Shown here: positions 33,447 to 44,000 of the stretch, one piece after another
Numbering within the stretch: position 1 is the first letter of the stretch
Layout of the letters: every line of letters begins with the position of its first letter
Assembly (NCBI GenBank): GCA_951799405.1
Contig: OX637340.1
Location: 1,426,001 to 1,490,000 of the forward strand
DNA from: Agapetus fuscipes
Lineage: Eukaryota; Arthropoda; Insecta; Trichoptera; Glossosomatidae
Length of the DNA: 64,000 nt
Direction: 5' to 3'
Program-made: the position numbers and the translations under genes
Notes under the pieces: generated by a model
Seen by the model: only the letters and a program-made list of their open reading frames with translations
The model's database searches: none
What the model was told of the DNA's origin: nothing

Positions 33447-34625
33447 GGCCAATTGTTATTCTCCGCTACTGCTTCGCCAATAATGTCATTGGGATATGTT
33501 TCCGCTTCCTGGCGCAACTGCGGCCGTAAACTTGCAGCTGAAATAGGAATAGTGGAAGTTGTAGCACCAAGGATTGGTTGGTTATTATTGCTACATAGAT
33601 GCTTCTGTGCTATAATGCAATATCAGGGAGACTGTGATAAATTGTGAGTGAATTTATTTATGATATTCATCTGCTTACTATTATTGCATAGGTACCTCTT
33701 GATCTGTTCATTTGGAACTCTTTTCTTGTGATGCAAAAAACCAGCTGTTCTACCATAATATGATAGATTGTGAGTATTATAACCTTCATTTTAATTGTTC
33801 ATGTATCTTTGAATACAATAATGAAGTATATTTTTTTCTTAATTTTGATTATTGGTTCAGAGAATTATGCCACAAGAATTTGCAGAATATTTTGTTTCTT
33901 TAATTTTTCATTGAAGACCAATTGTTTTGGAGATGGGGACACGTACTTCTAGCCAGTAACAAACAGAAAACATACGCGAAATTTACCGCATCACTTCGAT
34001 AAACAGCCTTAAAACTGCTTTCCGCTCATGGGTACGAAACGTCGGTAAATAAGAAACAAAACACGATCAAACCGTAAAAAAAATCGAAATCCAAATCCAA
34101 TTGTAGAAGTTTAAGTTATTTTTTTTAATCTTATGTGACGTAAAATTATAAAAAAAGTGTTTGCCAATTTATGACAAGTGTATTTATTGAAATGCAAACA
34201 TGAATACTTAGTCTAGACATTTAACAATGTTATTCTGTTATTGCCAAACCACTTTCTTGCCAAGAGTTCCGTATTTACAGAGATGTTCAATGGAGCGCAC
34301 CAGACACATAAGTCACTTCACGATTGTTAAGCTCGACCTCAATATTACACAACCATTGAATAACACTTTTCAACGAGGCAGTACTTTCTTTGATGAGCTT
34401 TCGAGCAAAGGTGACGTGAAAGGAATTTACAAATTTTTACGAAGACATTTCAATGTGAGTATAAAAGGAATACGTAGGTTAGAGTGGAGCGATGTAATGC
34501 AAAACGTTTTTTTTAATCCATCTAAGTAACGATTTGTACCTTTGTGTAGAACAAACATTTCTACCAATTTTTACTAAATTTTATTAACATGTTTAACCCG
34601 CACATTTTTTTTTGTTACTCTAATG
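33447..34625 (+). other. Unassigned; one protein-like but unrecognised frame
   Basis: 34227-34529 is an ATG-initiated frame of 100 codons with a mixed, globular-looking composition (FFDELSSKGDVKGIYKFLRR). I know no family for it; a transposon remnant or chance are equally possible. Confidence 0.25.
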
Positions 34626-36868
34626 TAATAATAATAATAATAATAATACAGTATTTTTATAGCGCCTTTTCATGACTCTTGGTCATCCCAAAGGCGCTTG
34701 CTCATATGAGCGCGCGAACAGGTGGGTCTTCAACCCCTTTCTAAAAGTACTCTCCAGATCCATTTCGCGCAGGTCATCTGGGAGGCCGTTTCATATCGTT
34801 GGAGCAGCCACCTTGAAGGCTCGATCTCCAAAAACGGTCTTCTTTTTCCTTCTTGGAAACTCTAGCCGACTGCGACATGATGCTGCTGATCGCAGTGTTG
34901 CTGTTCTGCTGCTTGTGGTGGCTGGAGTTATCATATCCTTTAAATATTTCGGTGCGGTCCCACGCAGGCTCTTGAAGACCAGCAACCCTATCTTATACTG
35001 GACCCGTTCATGAATCTTGAGCCAGTGAAGAGACTTCAGGTGCGGCGTAATATGGCAAAACTTTGAGGCACCATGTATAAGTCTGGCCGCGGCATTCAGT
35101 ACAGACTGGAGTCTCTTCAGCTGGCTCTGAGGCTGTCCGGCATATACGCCATTGCAGTAGTCGATTTTCGACAGCACGAAGGCATTGACAACAGTTTTTA
35201 AGGCCTTTGTTGTCAGATTTCTTCTGATTTCTCTAATTTGTCGGAGAGCGAAGAAACCTGACTTAACTGTTTTGCCAATTTGCCTATCGAGTACCAAGTG
35301 CTGATCAATTTCCACTCCAAGAACTCGGACATGGGTTGCTGGGATGACAGCACTACCACATATGTCAACCGGAGACTGGTCAAGGAGGAGCTTACGCCTC
35401 CTGGTCACTAGGTATAGTAGTTCTGTCTTGTCTGGGTTAAGGATCAGTTTGTGCGATGCCATCCAGTGCCCTATCCTTTCGATGCCTCCTGCAATTTTTT
35501 GAGATGCTTCTCGCATTTTCTCAGGCTCACACTCCAGGTAAATTTGGCAATCGTCAGCGTAGCAGTGAACGTTAAGTCCAAGACTATGTATCAGTGTCTC
35601 GAGTCCATAGGTGTACATTAGGAACAAGAGCGGCCCAAGAACGGATCCCTGTGGGACTCCTGTTTCCACTGGGAAGGAGGAGGATGCATCGTCTGATATG
35701 CGGACAATTTGACTTCTTCCATTTAGGTAGGCAGTCAACCAGTCAAGGGCCTTTCCTCTCACTCCGAGGGTAGTTTTGAATTTCCTCAGAAGGATCTGAT
35801 GGTCTACTGTATCGAACGCTGCACTCATGTCCAAGAGAGCCAGGACTGCGGCGTTTCCTTTTTCGATGCTAAGGGTTAATTCTGAGAGTAGTCCTACTAT
35901 ACCGGTTTCGGTGGAATGGTGCCTGCGATAAGCTGACTGTTTATCAGCATACAGCTCATGTTTGTGCAGATATGCAGATAACCGGGCAGCTACAACTCTC
36001 TCATATACTTTGGCAACGAAGGGTAGATTTGATATGGGCCGATAATTGTAGAGCTCATTAGGATCAAGTTGCGGCTTCTTTAGAACTGGGGTAATAAAAG
36101 CTTGTTTGAGCGTATCTGGGAACTGGCCGTTTTCGAAAGAACAGTTTATGACATCGACTAAGAATGGAGCAAATACAGTTTCACATTTTTTCAAGAGCCA
36201 TGTTGGTATGGGGTCCAGCCTACACTGCTTATTCGGAGCTCTCCTCATCAAAACAACAACTTCCTGGATGGACGTGGGTAAAAAGCTGTCAAGTGAGATA
36301 TTTGGGGAAATCGTTTCAAGATTTGGGTGAGGAGAGAGTTTTGTTGAGCTCCTGATTTTATTCACTTTTTCCCGAAAAAATTCCGCAAAATCTTGGGCTT
36401 TTGCATCTGTTTCTGACTTGTCTTGTTTGTTGCCATGTATGCTGCTGATGGCCTTCCATAACTGTTGTGGATTTCGTTCATTTTCAGCCAATAGTGATTT
36501 CCAGTAGGATGCTCTTTTGTTCTTCACTAGAGTCCTATAAGCGTTGAGCGCTATCGTCCATGCCTCTCTGGTTGTCTCGCAAGGTGATAATTTGTAGTTT
36601 CTTTCCTGACTACGCGTCTCTCGTTTTGCTTTTCTACAGTCGCTGTCAAACCACTTATCAGACTTCCTGATTCTTACTTTCTTGGATGACTCAGGGACAT
36701 GTTGGTCGAGTAAGGCCTTCAGAGTGATATCATACAGTTCTAATACTTTATTTAGATCAGTTTCGCTGTTGATTTTGTTGAGAAAAAGAGCAGAGTTTCT
36801 TAAGTCCGCTTGGAAAGCATCCAAGCGGACAATGTACATACTTGAGAGCCACAACTCATCATGTTTTT
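34626..36868 (-). mobile_element. 5'-truncated L2-like LINE
   Basis: Minus-strand element. Its 3' end is a (TTA)n microsatellite tail (34626-34650) directly after a GGCGCTATAAAAATAC end, as in L2-type elements that end in short tandem repeats rather than poly(A). The 5' end lies near 36868, in the linker between endonuclease and RT. The same 3' end occurs at 1183-1440. Confidence 0.88.
34683..36868 (-). pseudogene. L2-like reverse transcriptase, 5'-truncated and with one nonsense change
   Basis: The open frame from ~36860 to 34791 gives ~690 residues: linker, RT (YNYRPISNLPFVAKVYERVV, QSAYRRHHSTET, LDMSAAFDTVDH, GVPQGSVLGPLLFLMYT, and YADD at residues 432-435 counting from 36854), then the C-terminal domain (SKIDYCNGVYAGQP, LNAAARLIHGA). 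At 34791-34793 a TGA stands where relatives have TGG (W of the AAP-x-WN-x-LP motif). The frame then continues 36 codons with the typical LKTHLF end to a TGA at 34683. The element lacks the endonuclease. Confidence 0.88.
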
Positions 36869-38534
36869 ATCTACAATGCGTTTTATTTCAAATAAAAACT
36901 GATAAAGAAGAACAACTTTAGACAAAGGATGGTGCAATGCGATATAAGTTTAAAAACTGCGATCCTTCTATTGTGTGCCCTTTTGCTGCTAGATTAAGCA
37001 AAGATTGCAAGAAAAATGTTGGAAACTTTCAAACTGTAGGTCTTTGTTGTTACATTTCATTGGCCATTATTTTCATACTTGAATAGTTTTCCATTGAAAG
37101 TGAGCGTGCGTGCACTTGAAATACAAGCTGGGAGAGATACAATAATACTTCCGACATTACTGGAAGTTTGCCTTGAAAAAGTAAACTCTTCGAATCTTGA
37201 AGCGACCACCGGATATTGTTATGACGGCGTCATGTCTTTTTAATTTAAATTGTGAGATCTCTTATATGTAACATTCGAGTGATTTTTTTGAGTAAATAAA
37301 TATGCATCTTTAAAGTGGGGAAAACTGTGACTTTATTTGGCAGAATAGTCATGAATCCATGAAATCCACTGGACACTATTACCTTTTTTAGAGATTATGA
37401 AGTGATGATTGTAACAATAGCTTTAATGCAAACTGAATAAATTATACTTTTTAAATTTTTGTTTAAATCTGAAAATAATTACTGATTAATCGAATTTTGA
37501 TAAGATTTTTTTACATTCAACAGCTTATCTCTTCGTTCCTTTAACCTTTTTCTTATTTTGTTGTTTGTAAAAAAATACTGAAGGTAGTTAAAAAAAATAA
37601 AACCTCATTAATTGATGAGGCATTCACTTTGTAACCTTTCATTAAAAAAAAAATAAAATAAAAGTAAAAAACAAAGTAACCTTGAACAATTTGTTTTTTT
37701 ATTTTTAATTTTATTTTTTAAAATACAACCTTTTTATGAATAAGGGAAGTAAATCCATACTCGAGTAATTTTCAGTTGGAGCCTTCAATATTTTACGCAA
37801 AATTTCCAAAATACCTATAAATATAAATAACTTGTATATTTTACGAGATGCAAAAGGTGGCCGACAAACTTTGAAGACTCTCATACTGACGTGATGGAGT
37901 ACACGCTAGCTCTACGCCAATAAAAAAACTGCACGCTTAAGCTTAAACATTGAGTTTTCTCAGAGAAATTTAAACAGCGCTTCCATTGAGCGTTGAAGTT
38001 TTTATAGATATTTTGTTTAGACGCTATGATTGAGTTTTAACGTGATGTTTTATAGGTACTTGAGGTACTGAAGAGGAGCAAAGGCAAGACTCTGATACAT
38101 GGAAACTAGCCTCGTAAAGAGAGGGAAAGTTAGGCATTCTTCCCAACAAACTTTCCAGCCTTTGTGAACATTCTGAGCTTTAATATCCGAGATAAATTCT
38201 CTTTATTTTGTTGTAAATAATTTTTGGTCGCGGTTAGCTAGCTCCCCGCCGAACCAAAGACGCCCGCCCCCCCCTACCCCTGAAGAAAAGTTTATTTTTC
38301 ATTACAATATTGAAATTACTTTGAGGAATTATTACACTTTGCCGGTTTGTTCGATATTTTGTGTTGTGTATACCAATTATTCTCACAGAATTTAATCAAA
38401 GTGATTGACGTGAAACTATATTTAAAAAAAATATCGTTCTTTGAGATTTTAATTTAAAAATAAAATAAGTGCATCTACGCACTTGATGGTCTACCGTATC
38501 TTCACATTAAAAATGTTTTGAGTGTGAGGTCATA
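36869..38534. other. Unassigned AT-rich stretch upstream of the Gypsy-type element
   Basis: No frame of note. A C-rich patch at 38255-38280. Fragment of the dispersed CTATGATTGAGTTTTAACGT motif at 38025-38050. Confidence 0.45.
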
Positions 38535-38538
38535 TTAT

Positions 38539-39014
38539 TGTTATGTAAATATAAATATTGAAATAAGTATGGGTAGTTATAGTTATAAGAGTCCTCATAG
38601 GTATAGGTAGGTAGGATCGATAATTGTGTATAAGTGTAGAATTCTCTAGGCTAAGTAGGTACTTGTTATAATTATAGGAATTCTGTATTACATTTGTAGG
38701 TAGGATTTTGGTTGTATCTCTAGGTAGTACGTGAAGCGTCGAGAAGTAATAATTACTCTGGAACCGTCTAGCAACTTTGGTTCTAGATCATACTGCTCTA
38801 CAGAGTATAAAGGTGCGAATGGCCTGCAGAGCGGGCCAGTATCATAGCGACTAACAAACACATCGAAGCCATCTGATCAGTGAACCGAAACCAAGTAGAA
38901 TAATCGAGAAAGTAGTGTGAAAATAAATATTGTAACAGTGTAAAATAAATAAGTTTTAAAGGAGACCTGTGTATTTTTAATTTGGAAAGACAATTGAACC
39001 CTAATTTCGTAACA
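38539..39014 (+). repeat. 5' LTR of the Gypsy-type element
   Basis: 476 bp, starts TGTTATGTAA and ends TTTCGTAACA. It contains a TATA-type box TATAAAG at 38816-38822, in the position expected for the element's RNA polymerase II promoter, and AATAAA signals at 38922-38927 and 38944-38949 that could serve polyadenylation in the 3' copy. The TATA-type box is also present in both solo LTRs of the family. Confidence 0.95.
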
Positions 39015-39015
39015 A

Positions 39016-39033
39016 TTGGCGTCAGGTGCGGAA
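39016..39033 (+). promoter_or_regulatory. Candidate tRNA primer-binding site
   Basis: TGGCGTCAGGTGCGG begins three bases after the 5' LTR end, where a TGG-starting complement to a tRNA 3' CCA is expected. It resembles primer sites for tRNA-Leu (TGGTGTCAGG type) with mismatches. The primer tRNA is not settled. Confidence 0.6.
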
Positions 39034-39687
39034 TTGTCAAGAAAAATTAAGATCTTCTTCCTAAAAATAAATAAAATAAATTAAATAGTGTTAAAATAAA
39101 CTTTATTCAAATTGAACTTTGTGTGAACTGACTTTTGTGAAAACAAGTGTTTAAATAAATTTTTGTTAAAAGAAAAGACGCAAAAGCAAGTTGCTTATAA
39201 ATTCTGGAACATCATATGGAACATAATTCTGGACATAATTCTGGACATAACATAATGACTATTTTACCGCATTGAGAAAGTCATCAAATTGGACCATAGT
39301 TTTTTATTATTGTGTGTGATTAAAAAATAAAATAAATAAATAAAAATCTTGAAAAATATTACAAAAGAACGTTCCAGATTCATCGAGAAAAAGTTTTTGA
39401 ATAACTGCCCTTCGTTTACAAGTGTGTGAATGTACATTAAGTACCTACCTGTGTGTTTGAAAGACTTGAGACGAAATAAATAATTATGTACTATCAGACA
39501 TTATTATGTAAAAAAATATTGGTGAATTAAAAATAAATATTAAAAGACAGTACCTACTCACAGTGTAATCAGATAAATTATTATTTTTGCTAAAGTACGT
39601 ATTCAAAACAGCTATATATATAAAACTCAAAACTTGTATTAAATAAATTTGAAAATATTTTTGTTATGACGTAAATTTTGAAAAAAA
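39034..39687 (+). other. Untranslated leader between primer site and gag
   Basis: About 650 bp, AT-rich, without a convincing ORF. It would be the 5' leader of the genomic RNA and could hold packaging signals. A short near-tandem (CATAATTCTGGA repeated) lies at about 39210-39255. Confidence 0.6.
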
Positions 39688-41013
39688 ATGGCAACTAAAG
39701 TGAACGTCAAGGACCTCAAAGTCACTGAGCTTAAAAATGAGCTTCTGGAGAGGGACCTGGAGACCTCAGGAGGAAAGGCAGCCTTACAAGCACGCCTCAT
39801 AGAGGCCTTGGAACAGTCAGGCGAAGACCCGGCATATTTTGTCATGGCGTCTGGAGGGGACCGCGCCTTGGACGAGCTAAATATCAGCATCAACAGTAAC
39901 CTGACAGGACTGAAGACTGAGATGGCTGACAACGCCAAGACTCTGGAGGAGAAGATGGCTGACAACGCCAAGACCCTGGAGGAGAAGATGACCAGCAACC
40001 TGACCGGGCTAGAGGAAAAGATGACCAGCCTGAAGGTGGAGATGGCTGACAGCCTCACTACCCTGAAGGAGGACCTCAATAAGAATCTCACAACCCTGAA
40101 AGGAGAAATGGAGGAGAAGATGACAACCAACCTCTCGGCCCTGAAGGGGGAAATGGAGACTCGGATGTCAAACCTGGAAGACCGTCTGCGTGCCGAGCTG
40201 GCTGACAAGTGCCAGATGGAGTCCACCAGGATATCCCCCAAAGGCCTTCACGACGAGATCGAACAGGGATGCTCAACTCCAACCAGGGTCACTAGAGGGG
40301 ATGACGACCCTTCGCTGGCGAAGCACAACCTTCCGGCCTTCGACGGGAAGACGTCGTGGGAGGAGTATTTGACCCTCTTTGAGACGGCTGCCATGATGGG
40401 AGCCTGGAGCCAGCAGAAGAAGGCTTCGGTTCTCAGCCTGTCGCTCCGAGGAGACGCTCTCAGGGTTCTGCAGGCCATACCCCTGGACAACCGTGGTGAC
40501 TTTGGGCAGCTGAAGCAGCGCTTGGATATGCGCTACGGCCACAAGTGCCTGGAGCAGCTGTACAAGTCGCAGCTGAACACAAGGGTGCAGAAGCCCAACG
40601 AGAGCCTCCAGGAGTTTGAAAGGGACATCGCCCGCCTGGTACGAGACGCTTACCCGACAGCCTCCGACGACATCTGTGAGAGCTTGGCAGTGGACAAGTT
40701 CCTAAATGGATTGCGGGAATGGGAGACGCAACAAGCCGTAAAACTGGCCCATCCCAAGGCTTTGAACGAGGCGCTCAGCCAAGCTCTCGAGTTTGAGGCT
40801 GTCAAACCGTCCATCAGGGGCCACGCCAGGGTTCGTGCAGTCGAGGCAGAGGAGGTCAAGCTACCTACAACCGAGGAGCTAATTGAAAAAGTGCTGGAAC
40901 GTCTGAGAACTCGAAGACGAGACCCACGCTGCTGGAACTGCGGACAGCTGGGCCACCTTAGCACCAAGTGTCCCAAGCCTCAGAAACCCAGAAAACAGGC
41001 TGCGGAAAACTAG
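39688..41013 (+). CDS. gag: Gag protein with SAP domain, coiled coil and CCHC zinc knuckle
   Basis: 441 residues from an ATG. Residues ~8-43 read as a SAP domain (pattern LKVTELKNELLERDL, then SGGKAALQARL), a helix-loop-helix that in other proteins binds DNA. Residues ~75-175 are a heptad-like coiled coil with near-exact repeats of MADNAKTLEEK and MTSNLTGLEEK. A retrotransposon Gag core follows (~215-380, with an ARLVRDAYP-type stretch). The end has an Arg-rich patch and one zinc knuckle C415-C418-H423-C428 (CX2CX4HX4C), which should bind the RNA genome. Gag should assemble cytoplasmic particles. A SAP module at the N-terminus of Gag is unusual; a role in chromatin or DNA binding is inference. 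It overlaps the pol frame by 52 nt. Confidence 0.93.
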   Translation: MATKVNVKDLKVTELKNELLERDLETSGGKAALQARLIEALEQSGEDPAYFVMASGGDRALDELNISINSNLTGLKTEMADNAKTLEEKMADNAKTLEEKMTSNLTGLEEKMTSLKVEMADSLTTLKEDLNKNLTTLKGEMEEKMTTNLSALKGEMETRMSNLEDRLRAELADKCQMESTRISPKGLHDEIEQGCSTPTRVTRGDDDPSLAKHNLPAFDGKTSWEEYLTLFETAAMMGAWSQQKKASVLSLSLRGDALRVLQAIPLDNRGDFGQLKQRLDMRYGHKCLEQLYKSQLNTRVQKPNESLQEFERDIARLVRDAYPTASDDICESLAVDKFLNGLREWETQQAVKLAHPKALNEALSQALEFEAVKPSIRGHARVRAVEAEEVKLPTTEELIEKVLERLRTRRRDPRCWNCGQLGHLSTKCPKPQKPRKQAAEN

Positions 41014-44000
41014 AAAGGGTTAATGGGAAGGGGCAACCGTTGACCCGCGCTGGAGAGGCCCTGAAATCTGCTGCTACTGTCGCAACTGTGAGAGGAAAAG
41101 CCAGCAGCATTTTTATCAATGGCATAATAGATGGAGTAACCCGTGAACTACTGGTGGACACGGGAGCAACCAGGACAATTCTGAGACGCGACATAGTGGC
41201 ACGAGGTAAGCAGATTGCACCAACAAAGTGGTCTCTGCACACCGCCACGGGAGAGTCAGCACAGGTGTATGGGGAGACGATTGCCACCTTCCAAATTGGC
41301 AGCACCACTTTTGATCATCGGACGTTGGTGGCCAACATTGAAGAAGACGTTATATTGGGAATGGACATACTGGACAGATTTGGGTGCAGCTTAAATTTAA
41401 AAAAAGGTGCCATTAAAATTGAAAATGAAGAAGTCATCCTGCAAAGACGGAAAGAACTGGCTGCACGTGTGATCCTAGCCAAGAATACCGAAGTGAAGGG
41501 GCGATCCGAGATGATAGTGAGTGCCCGCCTGGATTCCAGTAGTACAAATGACCAAATCTGTATGATAGAACCGGAGAACATGGACAATGTTAACAAAGGA
41601 GTCATGGTGGCAAGAACAGTGATTCGCGCGCAGGAGACCATTCCTGTCAAGATCATGAATGTGAACAGCTACCCAGTTAAAATGAATGAAGGTTTTGTTT
41701 TGGGCAGATGTGAGAGGATAACTTCCATTGTGCAACAGATGACAAACATGACATGCGAGGGAAGAAAATTATCGACACAATTGGAAACCCTGGTCCACGA
41801 CGCTTCCCAAGGTCTAACCGAGGAAAACAGACTTAGAGTGAGGAGTTTGATCTGCCGCTACCAGAACATTTTCGAGGACTCTAATGGCCGTCTGGGAAGA
41901 ACCAAGGTAGTGCGACATAGCATAGACACCGGAGAAGCAAGACCAATCAAACAGGCTCCAAGAAGACTACCCTTTGCAAAGCGGGAAGAAGCCGACAAGA
42001 TCATCAAAGACATGAGCAAGGATGGCATCATAGAACCATCAAGTAGCCCTTGGACATCCCCGGTGGTACTGGTGAAAAAGAAGGATGGTACCACGAGATT
42101 TTGTGTGGACTACAGACTGCTCAACGATGTTACGAAAAAGGATAGTTACCCTCTGCCAAGGATTGACGACACCTTGGACACATTGGCAGGATGCACCATT
42201 TTTTCCACATTGGACCTGAAAAGTGGCTACTGGCAAGTTGAATTGGATGCCAAAGATAAGGAGAAAACGGCATTCTCGACTGGATCTGGACTTTGGCAGT
42301 TCACCGTGATGCCATTTGGCTTATGCAATGCCCCCGCCACGTTTGAAAGGCTGATGGAGAATGTGCTGCGAGGACTGTCATGGGAAACCTGCCTTGTATA
42401 CTTGGATGACATAATCATCCTGGGAAAGGACTTCAACCATCAGTTGAGAAATCTGGAGCAAGTTTTCGGGCGACTACAAGACGCTGGACTGAAGCTCAAC
42501 CCGAAAAAGTGTAACCTGTTCAAGAAACAAGTAAATTACCTGGGACACATAGTTTCTCAACGTGGAGTTGAAGTTGACCCTGCCAAAATCAAGGCAGTAA
42601 GAGACTGGCCCGTGCTGAAGGACAAACATGAAACTAGGAGCTTCCTGGGGCTGTGCACTTATTACAGGAGGTTTGTGCCAAGATTTGCGGACATTGCAAA
42701 ACCGCTCACCAAGCTTACGGAAGAAAACACTCGCTTCCATTGGAGTGATTCCTGCGCACAAGCATTTGAAGAGCTTAAGGGAAGATTAACAAGTGCCCCC
42801 ATCTTGAGCTACCCACGAAAAGATGGAAAGTTCATCCTGGATACCGACGCTAGTAATGTGGGGATAGGAGGTGTCCTTTCCCAAATACAGGATGGGCATG
42901 AGACTGTTCTGGGTTACTTCAGTAAAGTGCTTTCCAAGCCAGAACGAAATTATTGCGTGACCAGACGAGAGCTTCTTGCCGTGATAAAATCAGTGGAACA
43001 CTTCCGCAAATACTTGTACGGGAGAAAATTCACACTACGGACTGATCATGCTGCACTGGTTTGGCTTCTGAAATTCAAAAACCCAGAAGGGCAAGTGGCT
43101 AGATGGATTGAAAGGCTCCAGGAGTATGATTATGACTCCGAACATAGACCTGGCACGCTTCATCGAAATGCGGATGCATTATCCAGACGACCATGCGCCA
43201 GTGACTGCAAACATTGCAGCAGGATGGAGGACAAGGTAGCAATTGTCCAAAGGACGACCACCGAAGATGAGGACTGGCAAGATGAAAAATTGGCGCAAGA
43301 CCAACTGAATGATCCGGACTTGAAGTATGTGATGGAATGGGCGCGAGAAAGAGAAAGGCCAACCTGGGAAAAACTCGCCCCCTTATCACCAACTGTCAAG
43401 GCTTATTGGGCTCAATGGGGATCCATAGTGATAGAAGGAGGGCTTCTGAAACGAAAGATCGAGAAGGAAGACGGCACACTTAGAAGAAAGCAAACCCTCG
43501 TTCCGAGGAGCCGAGTACCGGAAATCCTTGGACTGCTGCATGGAGGAACTTCTGGAGGACATCTAGGCGTTAAGAAGACGCTGGAGAAAGTGAAAGAGCG
43601 ATTTTACTGGATCAACTGCAGCGAAGACGTCAAAGATTGGTGTCGAAAATGTGTAACCTGTGCAACGGCCAATGGACCGCAAAGGAAAAGGCGAGCACCA
43701 ATGCGTCAGTACAATGTTGGCAGCCCCTTTGAAAGAATTGCCATCGACATAGCCGGCCCATTTCCTACAACTGAGAAGGGTAACAAGTACATCATGGTGG
43801 TGATGGATTACTTCAGCAAGTGGGTGGAAGCTTACTCAATCCCTAACCAAGAGGCCGTAACCGTGACTGAAGTTCTAGTTACCGAATTTATCAGCAGGTT
43901 TGGCGTACCCCTGGAATTACATTCTGATCAGGGAAGGAACTTTGAAGCTGCTATCTTCCAGCAAATGTGTGAGCGGCTAGGGATCTACAAGACCAGGACC

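Noticed and set aside
32250..33450. CRISPR-like array in the GGTCAC-type repeats
   Set aside because: Units are degenerate, irregularly spaced and inverted between arms, and the genome is eukaryotic.
39639..40241. Antisense 200-codon frame inside gag
   Set aside because: Shadow of the coiled-coil repeat region on the other strand; gag is strongly supported.
40968..40970. GTG as pol start codon
   Set aside because: GTG initiation in animals is rare, and the frame stays open to 40962; frameshifting from gag explains the arrangement better.
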